Positions 42,795-52,118 of a DNA stretch of 64,000 nt are shown here, piece by piece (within the stretch, counting starts at the first letter, position 1; each line of letters opens with the position of its first letter). This DNA is from Treponema sp. (GTDB lineage Bacteria; Spirochaetota; Spirochaetia; Treponematales; Treponemataceae), in the NCBI GenBank assembly GCA_017553635.1, contig JAFZKN010000017.1, positions 62,001 to 126,000 of the forward strand. The letters run 5' to 3'. A program made the translations under genes and the position numbers. The notes beneath the pieces are model-generated. The model did no database searches, was not told the DNA's origin, and was given only the letters and a program-made list of their open reading frames with translations.

Positions 42795-42825
42795 AAAGCA
42801 GACCCTGTAAATTTGAGTCTGCTTT
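42795..42825 (-). terminator. Partial terminator between rplL and rpoB
   Basis: Minus strand: AAAGCAGAC/GTCTGCTTT stem followed by a weak T-rich tail. It lies where many bacteria attenuate between rplL and rpoB to give more L7/L12 than polymerase. Confidence 0.6.
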
Positions 42826-42852
42826 AGAGTAATTTAAGCAATAAGTGTCAAC

Positions 42853-43236
42853 TTATTTCTTTGAACACTTACCACCAGCTGCTTCGATTTCAGATACCCA
42901 TTTATCTGCATCAGCTTTAGAAAGTCCTTCTTTAACTGTTGCTGGAGCACCTTCAACGAGAGCTTTAGCTTCACCAAGTCCGAGGTTAGTAAGAGCTTTA
43001 ACTGCCTTAATAACTCCGATCTTTTTAGCTGCATCAAAGCTTTCGAGTACAACTGTGAATTCTGACTGTTCGTCATCTCCACCAGCTGCTGCTGCACCTG
43101 CTGCAGGACCTGCTGCTACAGCTACTGCTGCTGTAACACCAAATTTTTCTTCCATTGCTTTTACGAGTTCTGAAGCCTCGAGTACTGACATAGATGCAAT
43201 TGCATCAAGAATCTGATCATTTGTGAGAGCTGCCAT
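42853..43236 (-). CDS. rplL: 50S ribosomal protein L7/L12
   Basis: 127 residues: N-terminal dimerisation helices (NDQILDAIASMSVLEASELV), an alanine/glycine hinge (about 38-52) and the C-terminal factor-binding domain (GVIKAVKALTNLGLGEAKAL, VEGAPATVKEGLSKADA). Recruits EF-Tu and EF-G to the ribosome. Confidence 0.97.
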   Translation of the reverse strand: MAALTNDQILDAIASMSVLEASELVKAMEEKFGVTAAVAVAAGPAAGAAAAGGDDEQSEFTVVLESFDAAKKIGVIKAVKALTNLGLGEAKALVEGAPATVKEGLSKADADKWVSEIEAAGGKCSKK

Positions 43237-43405
43237 ATTGTCTTCTCCATAAATAATAATATGTTTTTTCTTTAAGTTGAACTTATAAAGTCCGTAAACT
43301 TAAAGATTGCAGTCAGTTTTCACAAGAAAACTTCTGCTATTTGTAACACGGACAGTCGACAGCTATGAAGCCTGACCGTGCTTAAATACTTTGCAAGCAG
43401 AAAAA
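43237..43405 (-). promoter_or_regulatory. Structured spacer between rplJ and rplL
   Basis: 169 bases holding three hairpins: CACGGTCAG/CTGTCCGTG (43347-43380), AGTTTTC/GAAAACT (43315-43332) and CTTTAAGTT/AACTTAAAG (43270-43305). No promoter is obvious. It may stabilise the message or set the higher output needed for L7/L12, which is present in several copies per ribosome. Confidence 0.45.
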
Positions 43406-44029
43406 TTATTCTGCTTTTGGAGCTTCTGCCTGAGCTTCTGGAGCTGCGGCTTCTGCTGCCGGTGCTGCTTCCTGTGCTGGAGCAGCTTCTGGAGCTGTAG
43501 CTTCTGCTTTAGGAGCAGAGGCTTTAGGTCCTTCTTTTTCGAGTTTGTCGACATAAGCCTGCAATGTTGCAGCGAGTTTCTGAGCAGGTCCATTGATTGC
43601 AGACATGAGCATAGCGATGAGCTGTTTCTTGCCTGGAACCTTTGAATATGCTTCAATTTTTGCTGTGTCGTAAATTTCTTTGTTAACGTATCCACCTTTT
43701 ACCTGAAGTGAAGGTGCATCTTTAGCAAAGTCAAAAAGAACTTTTGCTGTTTCGTTTGAATCTTCTTTTGCCATTGCAATTGCAGTAGGTCCAGAAAGAT
43801 AATCAGCAACGTTTTCAATCTTTAATTCGTCAAATGCAATCTTTGCAAAATTATTTTTGATAACCTTGAGGATTGAATTATGTTCACGAAGTTTATCACG
43901 AAGAGTAGTAATCTGTTCTACTGTAAGACCACGATATTCAGTGAAGATGAAGTCATTATATTCACCGAGAGTCTTTTTTGCAGCTTCAATTGCTTCTGCT
44001 TTTGCAGGCTGAATTTTACTAATTGCCAT
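43406..44029 (-). CDS. rplJ: 50S ribosomal protein L10
   Basis: 207 residues; binds 23S rRNA and carries L7/L12 dimers. Core about 1-165 (EAAKKTLGEYNDFIFTEYRG, LREHNSILKVIKNNFAKIA, GPTAIAMAKEDSNETAKVLF). The last about 40 residues are an unusual Ala/Pro/Glu-rich tail beyond the L7/L12-binding helix. Confidence 0.96.
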   Translation of the reverse strand: MAISKIQPAKAEAIEAAKKTLGEYNDFIFTEYRGLTVEQITTLRDKLREHNSILKVIKNNFAKIAFDELKIENVADYLSGPTAIAMAKEDSNETAKVLFDFAKDAPSLQVKGGYVNKEIYDTAKIEAYSKVPGKKQLIAMLMSAINGPAQKLAATLQAYVDKLEKEGPKASAPKAEATAPEAAPAQEAAPAAEAAAPEAQAEAPKAE

Positions 44030-44032
44030 TTA

Positions 44033-44713
44033 TTACTCTCCTTCCTTAAAGTCAACCCAGACACCAGGTCCCATAGTTGAACTTACGGATACAGTCTGAA
44101 TATAACCAGCTTTTGCATCTGCAGGTTTCTTTCTCTGAATTTCTGAAATAAGAGTTGTAACGTTTTCTGCAACCTTTTCCGGATCCATTGAACATTTACC
44201 TACAGCAATATGTACAACACCACCTTTGTCAGCGCGGTATTCTGTACGACCTTTCTTAAGTTCAGCAATAGCTTTTGTAATATCAGCTGTAACAGTACCA
44301 GTCTTTGGGTTAGGCATAAGACCTTTGCGGCCAAGTACCATACCAAGACGTCCTACGTCTTTCATCATATCAGGTGTAGCAACTGCGATATCAAAATCGA
44401 GCCATCCACCCTTTACTTTTTCGATGTATTCATCAGCACCTGCATAAGCAGCACCGGCATCTAAAGCTTCCTTGATGCGGTCTTCTTTACAGAATACCAA
44501 TACTTTCTTTTCTGCCTTAAACTGGTTAGGGAAAACTAAAGTATCGCGAACTGTATCACTTTTTCCAAGACGTACGAATACGTGAGCTTCTACAGTTTCG
44601 TCAAACTTAGCAATCTTCATATCCTGAACCATTTTGCAAGCAGCTGAGATATCATATTTTTTTGTTAAGTCGTATTTGGCCGCTGATGCGCGATATTTTT
44701 TTCCGTGTTTCAT
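44033..44713 (-). CDS. rplA: 50S ribosomal protein L1
   Basis: 226 residues forming the mobile stalk at the E site: KFDETVEAHVFVRLGKSDTV, GGWLDFDIAVATPDMMKDVG, LGRKGLMPNPKTGTVTADIT and the C-terminal VSVSSTMGPGVWVDF. The start is directly abutted by the rplK stop (no gap). Confidence 0.97.
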   Translation of the reverse strand: MKHGKKYRASAAKYDLTKKYDISAACKMVQDMKIAKFDETVEAHVFVRLGKSDTVRDTLVFPNQFKAEKKVLVFCKEDRIKEALDAGAAYAGADEYIEKVKGGWLDFDIAVATPDMMKDVGRLGMVLGRKGLMPNPKTGTVTADITKAIAELKKGRTEYRADKGGVVHIAVGKCSMDPEKVAENVTTLISEIQRKKPADAKAGYIQTVSVSSTMGPGVWVDFKEGE

Positions 44714-45145
44714 TTAGGCCTCCACTTCTACGCCCATACTGCGTGCAGTACCAGCGATGATTTTTTTAGCTGCTTCGATATCATTTGCTGTGATATCAGG
44801 CATCTTTGTTTTTGCGATTTCTTCAAGATCCTTCTGCGAAATTTTAGCTACTTTATCGCGAAGAGCATTGCTTGAACCTTTTTCGAGTTTGCAAGCCTTT
44901 TTGATAAGAACTGCTGCTGGTGGAGTCTTGAGAATAAATGTGAATGATTTGTCCGAGTAAACAGAAATTACAACAGGAATGATAAGTCCTTTTTCCATTG
45001 ACTTAGTTCTGTCGTTAAATTCCTGGACAAATTTCGGAGCTGGAACACCATGAGGTCCCAAAGCCGGTCCGATTGGAGGAGCAGGTGTCGCACTTCCTGC
45101 AGGGCACTGCAGTTTGATGACAGCTGTTACTTGCTTCTTTGCCAT
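44714..45145 (-). CDS. rplK: 50S ribosomal protein L11
   Basis: 143 residues of the GTPase-associated centre: VIKLQCPAGSATPAPPIGPA, LGPHGVPAPKFVQEFNDRT, TPPAAVLIKKACKLEKGSSN and GTARSMGVEVEA at the end. Confidence 0.97.
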   Translation of the reverse strand: MAKKQVTAVIKLQCPAGSATPAPPIGPALGPHGVPAPKFVQEFNDRTKSMEKGLIIPVVISVYSDKSFTFILKTPPAAVLIKKACKLEKGSSNALRDKVAKISQKDLEEIAKTKMPDITANDIEAAKKIIAGTARSMGVEVEA

Positions 45146-45321
45146 TTTTTTTCTCCTAAAAATTGGTGTAAAAGGAGACGCATAAGCGTCTTACCTTTTT
45201 AACGAAGTACCCGTCATCCAACGGATCGGTACTTCTCCCAAAATCAGGCATCCTGTTTAAAACAGGTATATATTCTCAGCTTTCGCTAAGCCTGAATTGC
45301 AAATTAAAAAGCCTTTGCTTT
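45146..45321 (-). promoter_or_regulatory. Leader of rplKAJL with stacked hairpins
   Basis: In a 176-base gap after nusG, the minus strand has AAAAGC/GCTTTTT (45299-45318, attenuator-like), AGCTT-type stem near 45280, CCTGTT/AACAGG, GAAGTACC/GGTACTTC, and GACGC-TTAT-GCGTC just before a GGAG SD. An L1-binding leader is expected at this place in many bacteria. Confidence 0.5.
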
Positions 45322-45882
45322 TTATACAATTTTTTCTACCTGAAGAAGATCTACTTCTACAGGTGTGGCACGACCAAAAATCTGTACCATAACGCGAAGC
45401 TTTTCTTTTTCAAGATTAACTTCTTCAACAGAACCACTGAATGTTGCAAATGGTCCATCTGTAATTTTAACCTGATCGCCAACAGAGAATGTCTGTTTAA
45501 CATGAATAGGTTTTTCACCTTTAAGTTCACCCGCTTTCTGCAAAAGGTTTTTTGCTTCTTCTGCAGTAATAGGTCTTGGTCTTTCACTCGGATTTGTTCC
45601 TACAAAACCAGTTACACCGGTGATGCGGCGGATAGTATTGCATGTTGCTTTCCATCCAAGATCAGGAAGATCAAGCTCAAGCATTATATAACCAGGCAAA
45701 AATTTATTGTTGCGCGTACGCTTTTTACCATCTTTAATTTCTACAACTTCTTCAACTGGAACTTTTACATCGCAGACAATTGACGCATCAAGTTCTTTTG
45801 CTTCGAGTAACTGACGGATTGTTCTTTCAATTTTTCCTTCATAACCTGTGTAAGTATGAAGAATGTACCAGCTTTTTGCCAT
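45322..45882 (-). CDS. nusG: Transcription elongation/antitermination factor NusG
   Basis: 186 residues: NGN domain (SWYILHTYTGYEGKIERTIR, KFLPGYIMLELDL) and a C-terminal KOW domain (FSVGDQVKITDGPFATFSGS). Links RNA polymerase to Rho or the ribosome through S10. Follows secE by 11 bases. Confidence 0.97.
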   Translation of the reverse strand: MAKSWYILHTYTGYEGKIERTIRQLLEAKELDASIVCDVKVPVEEVVEIKDGKKRTRNNKFLPGYIMLELDLPDLGWKATCNTIRRITGVTGFVGTNPSERPRPITAEEAKNLLQKAGELKGEKPIHVKQTFSVGDQVKITDGPFATFSGSVEEVNLEKEKLRVMVQIFGRATPVEVDLLQVEKIV

Positions 45883-45893
45883 CGAAAACCTTC

Positions 45894-46094
45894 CTATTTC
45901 ATCAACAGGCTGTAAAGAGCTGTAAATCCTGAATCAAATGCACCAAGAATAACTGATGTAATAATAGTTAGAACAACTACAACTTTTACAGAAGCCCAAA
46001 CATCATCTCTTGTAGGCCATGTTACTTTTTTGAGTTCACCAACGCATTCTTTAAAAAAGTTTGATTTTCTAACTTCATTTGCCTTTTTAGCCAT
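45894..46094 (-). CDS. secE: Preprotein translocase subunit SecE
   Basis: 66-residue single-span form: a basic amphipathic segment (NFFKECVGELKKVTWPTRDD) followed by one membrane helix (VWASVKVVVVLTIITSVILG). ATG 46094 follows GAGG; the longer open frame upstream runs into the tRNA-Trp gene and is not used. Confidence 0.95.
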   Translation of the reverse strand: MAKKANEVRKSNFFKECVGELKKVTWPTRDDVWASVKVVVVLTIITSVILGAFDSGFTALYSLLMK

Positions 46095-46139
46095 AATAAC
46101 CTCAACTATCCCTGCCATAAACGGCATTCTCTGTAATAA

Positions 46140-46212
46140 CAGGCCAGGCAGGACTCGAACCCGCGACACTCGGTTTTGGAGACCGATGCTCTACCAACTG
46201 AACTACTGACCT
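46140..46212 (-). tRNA. tRNA-Trp (CCA)
   Basis: 73 bases: acceptor AGGTCAG/CTGGCCT, anticodon stem TCGGT/ACCGA with loop CTCCAAA, T-arm GCGGG/CCTGC, discriminator G, CCA not encoded. Between rpmG and secE. Confidence 0.95.
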
Positions 46213-46264
46213 AAATATAATCTCGCTGCAAGCAATACAACGCAATTATTCTGTTCAATTTAAA

Positions 46265-46441
46265 TTATTTAATCTTTGTTTCTTTGTGCAAAGTGTGCTT
46301 TTTATCCCATGGGCAGTATTTGTTCAATTCAAGTTTACCCTGGATATTCTTGCGGTTTTTTGATGTAGTATAGTTTTTTCTTTTGCATTCTGAACACTGT
46401 AATGCGATAAGTTCAACTGCACCTTTTTTCTTGCTTCCCAT
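46265..46441 (-). CDS. rpmG: 50S ribosomal protein L33
   Basis: 58 residues: KKKGAVELIALQCSECKRKN, YTTSKNRKNIQGKLELNKYC, PWDKKHTLHKETKIK. The first zinc pair (C-x2-C) is kept but the second has become CPWD, so the classic four-cysteine site is incomplete. Between tRNA-Thr and tRNA-Trp. Confidence 0.94.
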   Translation of the reverse strand: MGSKKKGAVELIALQCSECKRKNYTTSKNRKNIQGKLELNKYCPWDKKHTLHKETKIK

Positions 46442-46493
46442 AATATATACTCCTAAAAAACAATATTAATAATCAGATTCATTCCCAATTTTA

Positions 46494-46566
46494 AGCCCCC
46501 GTGCGGGATCGAACCGCAGACCTCAACCTTACCATGGTTGCGCTCTACCGACTGAGCTACAGGGGC
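46494..46566 (-). tRNA. tRNA-Thr (GGT)
   Basis: 73 bases: acceptor GCCCCTG/CGGGGGC, anticodon stem CAACC/GGTTG with loop ATGGTAA, T-arm TGCGG/CCGCA, discriminator T, CCA not encoded. First gene behind the promoter at 46599-46627. Confidence 0.95.
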
Positions 46567-46598
46567 AATAACCCCATATGAAAATGATGCGTTCTAGA

Positions 46599-46627
46599 AA
46601 TATACACAAGACGCGTATTTATGTCAA
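46599..46627 (-). promoter_or_regulatory. Predicted promoter of the tRNA-Thr-rpmG-secE-nusG operon
   Basis: Minus strand: consensus -35 TTGACA (46622-46627), 17-base spacer, -10 TATATT (46599-46604). The rest of the gap to 46805 holds a CTCCC/GGGAG hairpin (about 46735-46749) beside a run of seven G, but no clear terminator T-run and no gene. Confidence 0.75.
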
Positions 46628-46805
46628 TAAGAAGAACGGCAAATTTGACGTATATGCAAGATTTTCGAAGAAATTTGGGGTTTTTCGGGAAGCAGGGGGA
46701 ATTCTATTCAAAGGACAAAGGGGGGGCCGCCTCCCGAATTGGGAGACAGAATCCACTGGGTCATTTCTATGCTTTGAAAGAGTTTCTGACAACAAGAATA
46801 CTACG

Positions 46806-49800
46806 CTACGGAGTTGTTCTTATCCATTTTAGATTTGCCCAGCTTTGTCCACTCTGCAACGTTGATGTATCAAGGCTGAAATAAGGGCCCCATCTTCCAT
46901 TAAAGGTAACCCAATTGGCTCCATTATACGTATTAAAATATGAAGTACCGCTCGTTGTCACATTCATTGAAATATTAACCCCAATAAATGAATTTGAATA
47001 AAATGTCTCTAGATCAGAACCCATATACAAACCATCTCGTGTTAAACTTGAACAATATGCGAAAGCATATTCTCCAATATCTGTAATGCTGGAAAGGGTA
47101 TATGTATTATATACGCCTGTAAGATTTGAACATCCATAAAATGCATAATCATAAATTCTATTCGCTGTATCAGGAAGATATAGTATACCAAGTTTCGTGC
47201 AATTATAAAACGCGCTGTTAGGAACCCCATCAACAGTTGTATTTCTAAGGTCAAGATTAACCCTTGTCGCGGATGTAGATTGAAGAGCACCTTTCAAAGC
47301 AGTCCATTGCTCAGGAGTAAGATATTCCCCTTCCACAATAACCTTTTTGTTGCCGCTTGGAAGACGTGAAATAGTATCTGCCAGATTTGCAACAGATACA
47401 AAATACCCTTCTGTGTACTTTCCATATTCATTGATGTAATACCCGCTTGAACTCAGTTTAAAACTCTTGTAAAGAGCTTTTGTATAATTAAATTGCTCAT
47501 CTCCACTTAGAATTACATCACCTGTCGAAATACCACTTGTAACTGATACTCCAATCTGATCGCTGAAACTATGATTTGAAAGCGTATTGCCTGTCAGCTC
47601 AATTGTCTTTCCACTAGCAAGAAATACGTCATTTGATTTAGCAGACCCACTGAATGGAACAGAAACTGATCCGCTCAAAGTAAAATTATCATTGGCAAAT
47701 ACGGCTCCACCGGCACTTTGAGCTGTATTGTTTTTAATTGTTCCACCAGATATAGTAACGGCTGCTGTTGCAGCATACACACCACCACCTTCATAAGATT
47801 TGTTTCCCTGTAATGTTGCGTTACCACTGATGGTCAATGTATTAGTTCCATTTTTGTTATAGTAAATTCCGCCACCTTTACCTGGGGAAGTAAGTCGGGT
47901 TCCGTTGAAAGAAACTTCTCCTGAGTTTATATGGAAAATGCTACCATATCCATAAATTCCGCCACCTGAATTGTAAGCAAAATTATGACGTATTCCATAT
48001 CCGCTTGTCATATTCGATGCTGTTCCATTCTCGTTGTAACCAATCCAAACTTCACAATCATTTGATGTTGAAAGTCCACCACCGCTTCCTGTTGAATTGT
48101 TATCGTATGCCATATTTGATTTAGATCCGCTTGTCGCATTAGAATTTCCGGATGTATCACCTATAAGCGCGCTTCCATACATGTAAAAATTGCAGCAATA
48201 TATTTTTACACCGCCTCCAGAATCTGTAGCTGTATTTCCGCTAATCTCAGCGGTTGAGTTCATTATCAAAGTTGCTTTGTTATAAGTATTGTAGCCGTAA
48301 ACAGAAATTCCTCCGCCGAATTTTGCAGTATTTCCTATAATTTTTGCTCCTGTCGTAAGAGTAAGTTTTAATCCCTTGTTATAAGGAACATTTATACCGC
48401 CGCCATAACCCGTTGAGGTATAGCCGCCTGTAATTTTCAGCGTCTGGATTGTTACAGGAATTAATGTTGAAATAGTAAGCGTAGTTCCTTCTTTTTGAGA
48501 AGAAAATCCGCCATTTAGAGTTGCATCAGAATTTATTCCTTTAAGAAGGATAGCCGTTGCCTGAGATGCTGTTAATGTGTCTGGTATAGTGTGCGCTCCA
48601 GAAACTGATCCAACTATATTGATTGTTCGACTGACACCATTTCCTTTATCTTTAGGTCCACCCCAGCATTGTGCAACTGCATCAGTAATTGTAGAATACG
48701 GCTTTGCCTTTGTTCCACGACCGCCGTTAGCTGGAGTTGCACCTTTACCATAAGTGACACTGCTCACTATCGTTGTTGAACCAGTTGGAGCAACATAAAT
48801 ATCTGCATCAATTTTTCCGGCATGAGTGGAACTTGTTGAACTGGAGATAATACTCCATTCAGTGTCGGTCATTTTAAAGCAGGAGTATTTACCTGCTGTT
48901 CCTGTAAGAATCTGTTTTCCTCGAATCCATGAAGTTGGCGTAAGTGCAATATTTGAAGCGCTTAAATTTGCGCCGGCAGATATCATCTTTAATGCCGGAG
49001 GAGTAAGGCTTGTATCATAATAAACCGCAATATCGTTAGATGCTGCTGAGCCACCATAAGGAATTGAAATCGAATTATCCAATGTAGCAGAACCTTTATT
49101 ATAAATCGCTCCTCCCGCATTACTTGAAGAATTATAATAACTTGTTTTACCTATTTCGCCACCAGTCATCGACAAGGATCCTGCATTATAAATTCCGCCA
49201 CCTTGATATGCTGAGTTGCTGTAAACACTTCCTCCAGTCATATCAACAGTTCCTGCGTTGTAAACGCCCGCACCGTTAATGTTTCCGGTATACGCTGAAT
49301 TGCTGTAAATTAAAGAACCACTCTTTATATTTAGCGTTGCGCCGCTTGCGACATAAACACCTGCTCCAGTTCCTCCAGATGTTGCTTTATTGCTGTAAAC
49401 TTTGGCGTCTGAGTCAAGATTTACGACAGTGTCACTTCCACTGGTAATATTAATTCCACCGCCGGCAGATGCTTTCCCGTTTGTAATTTGTAATTGCTGG
49501 ATTGTAAATGTCTTTGCCACACTTATCGTAAGAGCCGAACCATTTGCGTTGCCGTTTATAGTGGCATTTGTATTGTAGCCTGCAAGAGTAACTGAGCTAA
49601 CACCATTTGTAACGCTTGAAATTGTCTGGGTACCGGTCAAAGTTCCTGCGATTGTAATTTTTCCGCCTGCCTCTGACAGATCGCTGGCTTGAGCTGCCGC
49701 GGCGATTGAAGCATAAGGACTTGTCTTGGTTCCATTTGCACCTGTACTCAAGCCTTTATTAAAGCCGGTTGGTCTTGTATTACCACTGTCTGTAGAATCT

Positions 49801-52109
49801 ACTACATAAATCGGCGAAGTAATATAAACATATTTATTGCCTGAAACCGTTTTATCTTTTCTTTCCCAGCCGTCATTGTCGGCAGAAAGATTGAATTTTG
49901 ATTTTAAAGTATCGTTAATCGTGACTGACGATGCTACACTTAAAATATCTGTTCCTCGCTTATAATTTGCAGGTGTGACTGTCGCAACATTTGTTTCATT
50001 CAGCGAGCCGGAAACATAAATTGTATTACCGGAAGGAAGATAAACATCATTTGTTTTTTCGCTTCCTGTATATATTAATGCCGTACCACTTACACTTAAG
50101 GTCTTTCCACCATGATATACAGCGCCGCCATTTTCTGTGGCCGTATTCTGCAGATTAGAAGCACTTCCACCAATCTGACCAGCTTTTATTGTAATTACAC
50201 CATCGGTATTATTACAGATAGCACCTCCACGCACAGCTTTATTTCCATACATTACGAACTTATTCGAAGTATTTGCAGGAGCTTCTATTGTAAGTGAAGT
50301 TGCCGGAGTCGATTCATACGCATTAAAAATTCCACCACCTGCACCAGCTGTTCCATTTCCTCCTACACACTGGTTATAAGAAACAGAACCGCTTGCAATA
50401 ATGAGAGTTCCTTTTCGGTTACAAATTCCACCGCCATAAGTTCGTTCTGAATAATTTCGTCGAACTCCATAGCCGCTTGTCATATCGCTTTTTTGCGGAG
50501 TATCTCCGGAAAGCCCATTGTATCCAATGTAAACTTCCCCGCCGTTATTATAAAGCCCGCCACCGCCGCCTACCGCAGCATTTGCACAACCCGTGGTTCC
50601 GCTTGATGTTAATGTTGAACTAGTGGCTGTAGCTTGAATCGTATCTCCAATAAGTGAAGAACCGTACATAAATAATTTTGTACCGCTTGCAACATAAACA
50701 CCGCCACCAAATGCAGCTGCATGGTTACCAGAAATTTTTGCACCATCACCAAGCTTTAATGTTCCGTTGGCTAAATAAATTCCGCCTCCAGACATATCAT
50801 CATCACTGCCGGTTTTTGCATCACCACCAGTGATCGTAAGATTTTCTATCGTAACAGTTATACCAGTATTAAGTTTTAAAACACGACCGTTAGATTTCCC
50901 GTTAAGTTTGTCATTCGCGTTGCTTCCGCTCTTTCCTTTTATCGTAAGCGTTTTTGCTTTAGTCGTTGCAAGACTGATTTCTGTATTACACTCTACATCT
51001 CCGCTTACAGAAATCGTAAAATCATTTGAAGAAGAACCACGTTCGTTGATATAAGAAATTGCCTTATCAAGAGTTTTATACGGATTATAAACAGTACCGA
51101 AATTTGAGTCACTTCCGTTAGAAGCAACGCAGATGTTCGTAAGGACGTAATGATTAAGAAAGTCTTGAGAAAGCTTAAACGTTCCCGGTCCATCCACGCC
51201 GATAGGCGTAGCGTTTGGTATTGTGTCGCTTGTCCCACAAAACCAGCGATTTGTAGTAAGATTGTCGTAGATGTTTAAAGTTTGAATCGTACTGTAAACT
51301 AAAACCGCAACTCCATTTTCTATTGCACTCTGTGCACCAGCCTTATTGCTGTCGGTGTATGACTCATAATCATAAAAATTTATCTGTACCGTGTATATAC
51401 CAGACTTTAAATTGCACTCATCTCCACCTAATGTAATTTTACTATCCGAAACGCCGAAAATGTTGCTGTTTGAACTGGAAGAAAATTTATTGTTCCAGCT
51501 TGAGCTGTCACCGTTTAAAAAACTTATCTCTGCAAACTCTATGCTGCAGTCGTCCGTTATGGTCATCTCAAGTTTTAAAGTTCCCTGTCCGTCTGATGTC
51601 TGACTTGGTTTTGCAATGAAATTTTTACTGTAAGATGTCGGCCCGCCCTGTATTATTTCTACCGGTTCTTTCGAACTGTAAATAATCTTATTTTCTGTAC
51701 TATATTTTATTCCGACTTCTACATCCCATGTACCATAATCCGGAAGTTCCATAGAAAATGTCGTATGTGAATCATCCCATGTTACGTCTGTTACTTTTGT
51801 TCCTTTTCCACGCAAAGTTGCTTCTGCATAATAGTAGTGCTTTGTAGTATCATACACAAAAGGTTCAACCGTCGCAGATCTTTCGCTTGAGTCAGAGCCT
51901 CCCGAAACAAATAGGTTCTGTATTTCTTCCGGAACAGCTCCGCTTGTATCTTCCATTACAATGCTTCCGGTAAATTTAATTTTTTTACCAGAATAACGAG
52001 AACCAGAATCAGATGAAGAAAAATTTGTACAAGAAAGGACGGTCAATGCGGTACATAATAAAAATAACTGAATATTTATAAAACCTGTAATATGCTTTTT
52101 AATTTTCAT
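46806..52109 (-). CDS. Giant beta-helix lipoprotein with BspA-type leucine-rich repeats
   Basis: 1767 residues. The signal peptide ends in a lipobox (TVLSC, Cys27). After a beta-sandwich-like N-terminal part (about 28-315) come three similar modules, each opening with a Y/C-V-A-x-G...G...P-Y-x-(T/S)-I/L-x-x-A pattern (about 325, 770 and 1105). Each continues as a right-handed beta-helix rich in GGGIY and SGNxA motifs like those of polymorphic outer-membrane proteins. The C-terminus (about 1600-1725) has BspA-type repeats (VPNSAFYNCTKLGILYLP, YDYAFYGCSNLTGVYN, IGEYAFAYCSSLT). A surface adhesin or polymer-binding role is inferred. AGGAGG precedes the ATG. It follows the 795-residue gene by nine bases, so they form an operon. 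Confidence 0.85.
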   Translation of the reverse strand: MKIKKHITGFINIQLFLLCTALTVLSCTNFSSSDSGSRYSGKKIKFTGSIVMEDTSGAVPEEIQNLFVSGGSDSSERSATVEPFVYDTTKHYYYAEATLRGKGTKVTDVTWDDSHTTFSMELPDYGTWDVEVGIKYSTENKIIYSSKEPVEIIQGGPTSYSKNFIAKPSQTSDGQGTLKLEMTITDDCSIEFAEISFLNGDSSSWNNKFSSSSNSNIFGVSDSKITLGGDECNLKSGIYTVQINFYDYESYTDSNKAGAQSAIENGVAVLVYSTIQTLNIYDNLTTNRWFCGTSDTIPNATPIGVDGPGTFKLSQDFLNHYVLTNICVASNGSDSNFGTVYNPYKTLDKAISYINERGSSSNDFTISVSGDVECNTEISLATTKAKTLTIKGKSGSNANDKLNGKSNGRVLKLNTGITVTIENLTITGGDAKTGSDDDMSGGGIYLANGTLKLGDGAKISGNHAAAFGGGVYVASGTKLFMYGSSLIGDTIQATATSSTLTSSGTTGCANAAVGGGGGLYNNGGEVYIGYNGLSGDTPQKSDMTSGYGVRRNYSERTYGGGICNRKGTLIIASGSVSYNQCVGGNGTAGAGGGIFNAYESTPATSLTIEAPANTSNKFVMYGNKAVRGGAICNNTDGVITIKAGQIGGSASNLQNTATENGGAVYHGGKTLSVSGTALIYTGSEKTNDVYLPSGNTIYVSGSLNETNVATVTPANYKRGTDILSVASSVTINDTLKSKFNLSADNDGWERKDKTVSGNKYVYITSPIYVVDSTDSGNTRPTGFNKGLSTGANGTKTSPYASIAAAAQASDLSEAGGKITIAGTLTGTQTISSVTNGVSSVTLAGYNTNATINGNANGSALTISVAKTFTIQQLQITNGKASAGGGINITSGSDTVVNLDSDAKVYSNKATSGGTGAGVYVASGATLNIKSGSLIYSNSAYTGNINGAGVYNAGTVDMTGGSVYSNSAYQGGGIYNAGSLSMTGGEIGKTSYYNSSSNAGGAIYNKGSATLDNSISIPYGGSAASNDIAVYYDTSLTPPALKMISAGANLSASNIALTPTSWIRGKQILTGTAGKYSCFKMTDTEWSIISSSTSSTHAGKIDADIYVAPTGSTTIVSSVTYGKGATPANGGRGTKAKPYSTITDAVAQCWGGPKDKGNGVSRTINIVGSVSGAHTIPDTLTASQATAILLKGINSDATLNGGFSSQKEGTTLTISTLIPVTIQTLKITGGYTSTGYGGGINVPYNKGLKLTLTTGAKIIGNTAKFGGGISVYGYNTYNKATLIMNSTAEISGNTATDSGGGVKIYCCNFYMYGSALIGDTSGNSNATSGSKSNMAYDNNSTGSGGGLSTSNDCEVWIGYNENGTASNMTSGYGIRHNFAYNSGGGIYGYGSIFHINSGEVSFNGTRLTSPGKGGGIYYNKNGTNTLTISGNATLQGNKSYEGGGVYAATAAVTISGGTIKNNTAQSAGGAVFANDNFTLSGSVSVPFSGSAKSNDVFLASGKTIELTGNTLSNHSFSDQIGVSVTSGISTGDVILSGDEQFNYTKALYKSFKLSSSGYYINEYGKYTEGYFVSVANLADTISRLPSGNKKVIVEGEYLTPEQWTALKGALQSTSATRVNLDLRNTTVDGVPNSAFYNCTKLGILYLPDTANRIYDYAFYGCSNLTGVYNTYTLSSITDIGEYAFAYCSSLTRDGLYMGSDLETFYSNSFIGVNISMNVTTSGTSYFNTYNGANWVTFNGRWGPYFSLDTSTLQSGQSWANLKWIRTTP

Positions 52110-52118
52110 CTCATCCTC

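Noticed and set aside
43237..44033. Classical L10 leader upstream of rplJ
   Set aside because: rplJ starts three bases after rplA, so no leader fits; the structured gap lies after rplJ instead.
46578..46884. Two overlapping plus-strand frames of 84 and 87 codons
   Set aside because: They run over the tRNA-Thr promoter and into the antisense of the 1767-residue gene, with no SD sequence; probably chance open frames.
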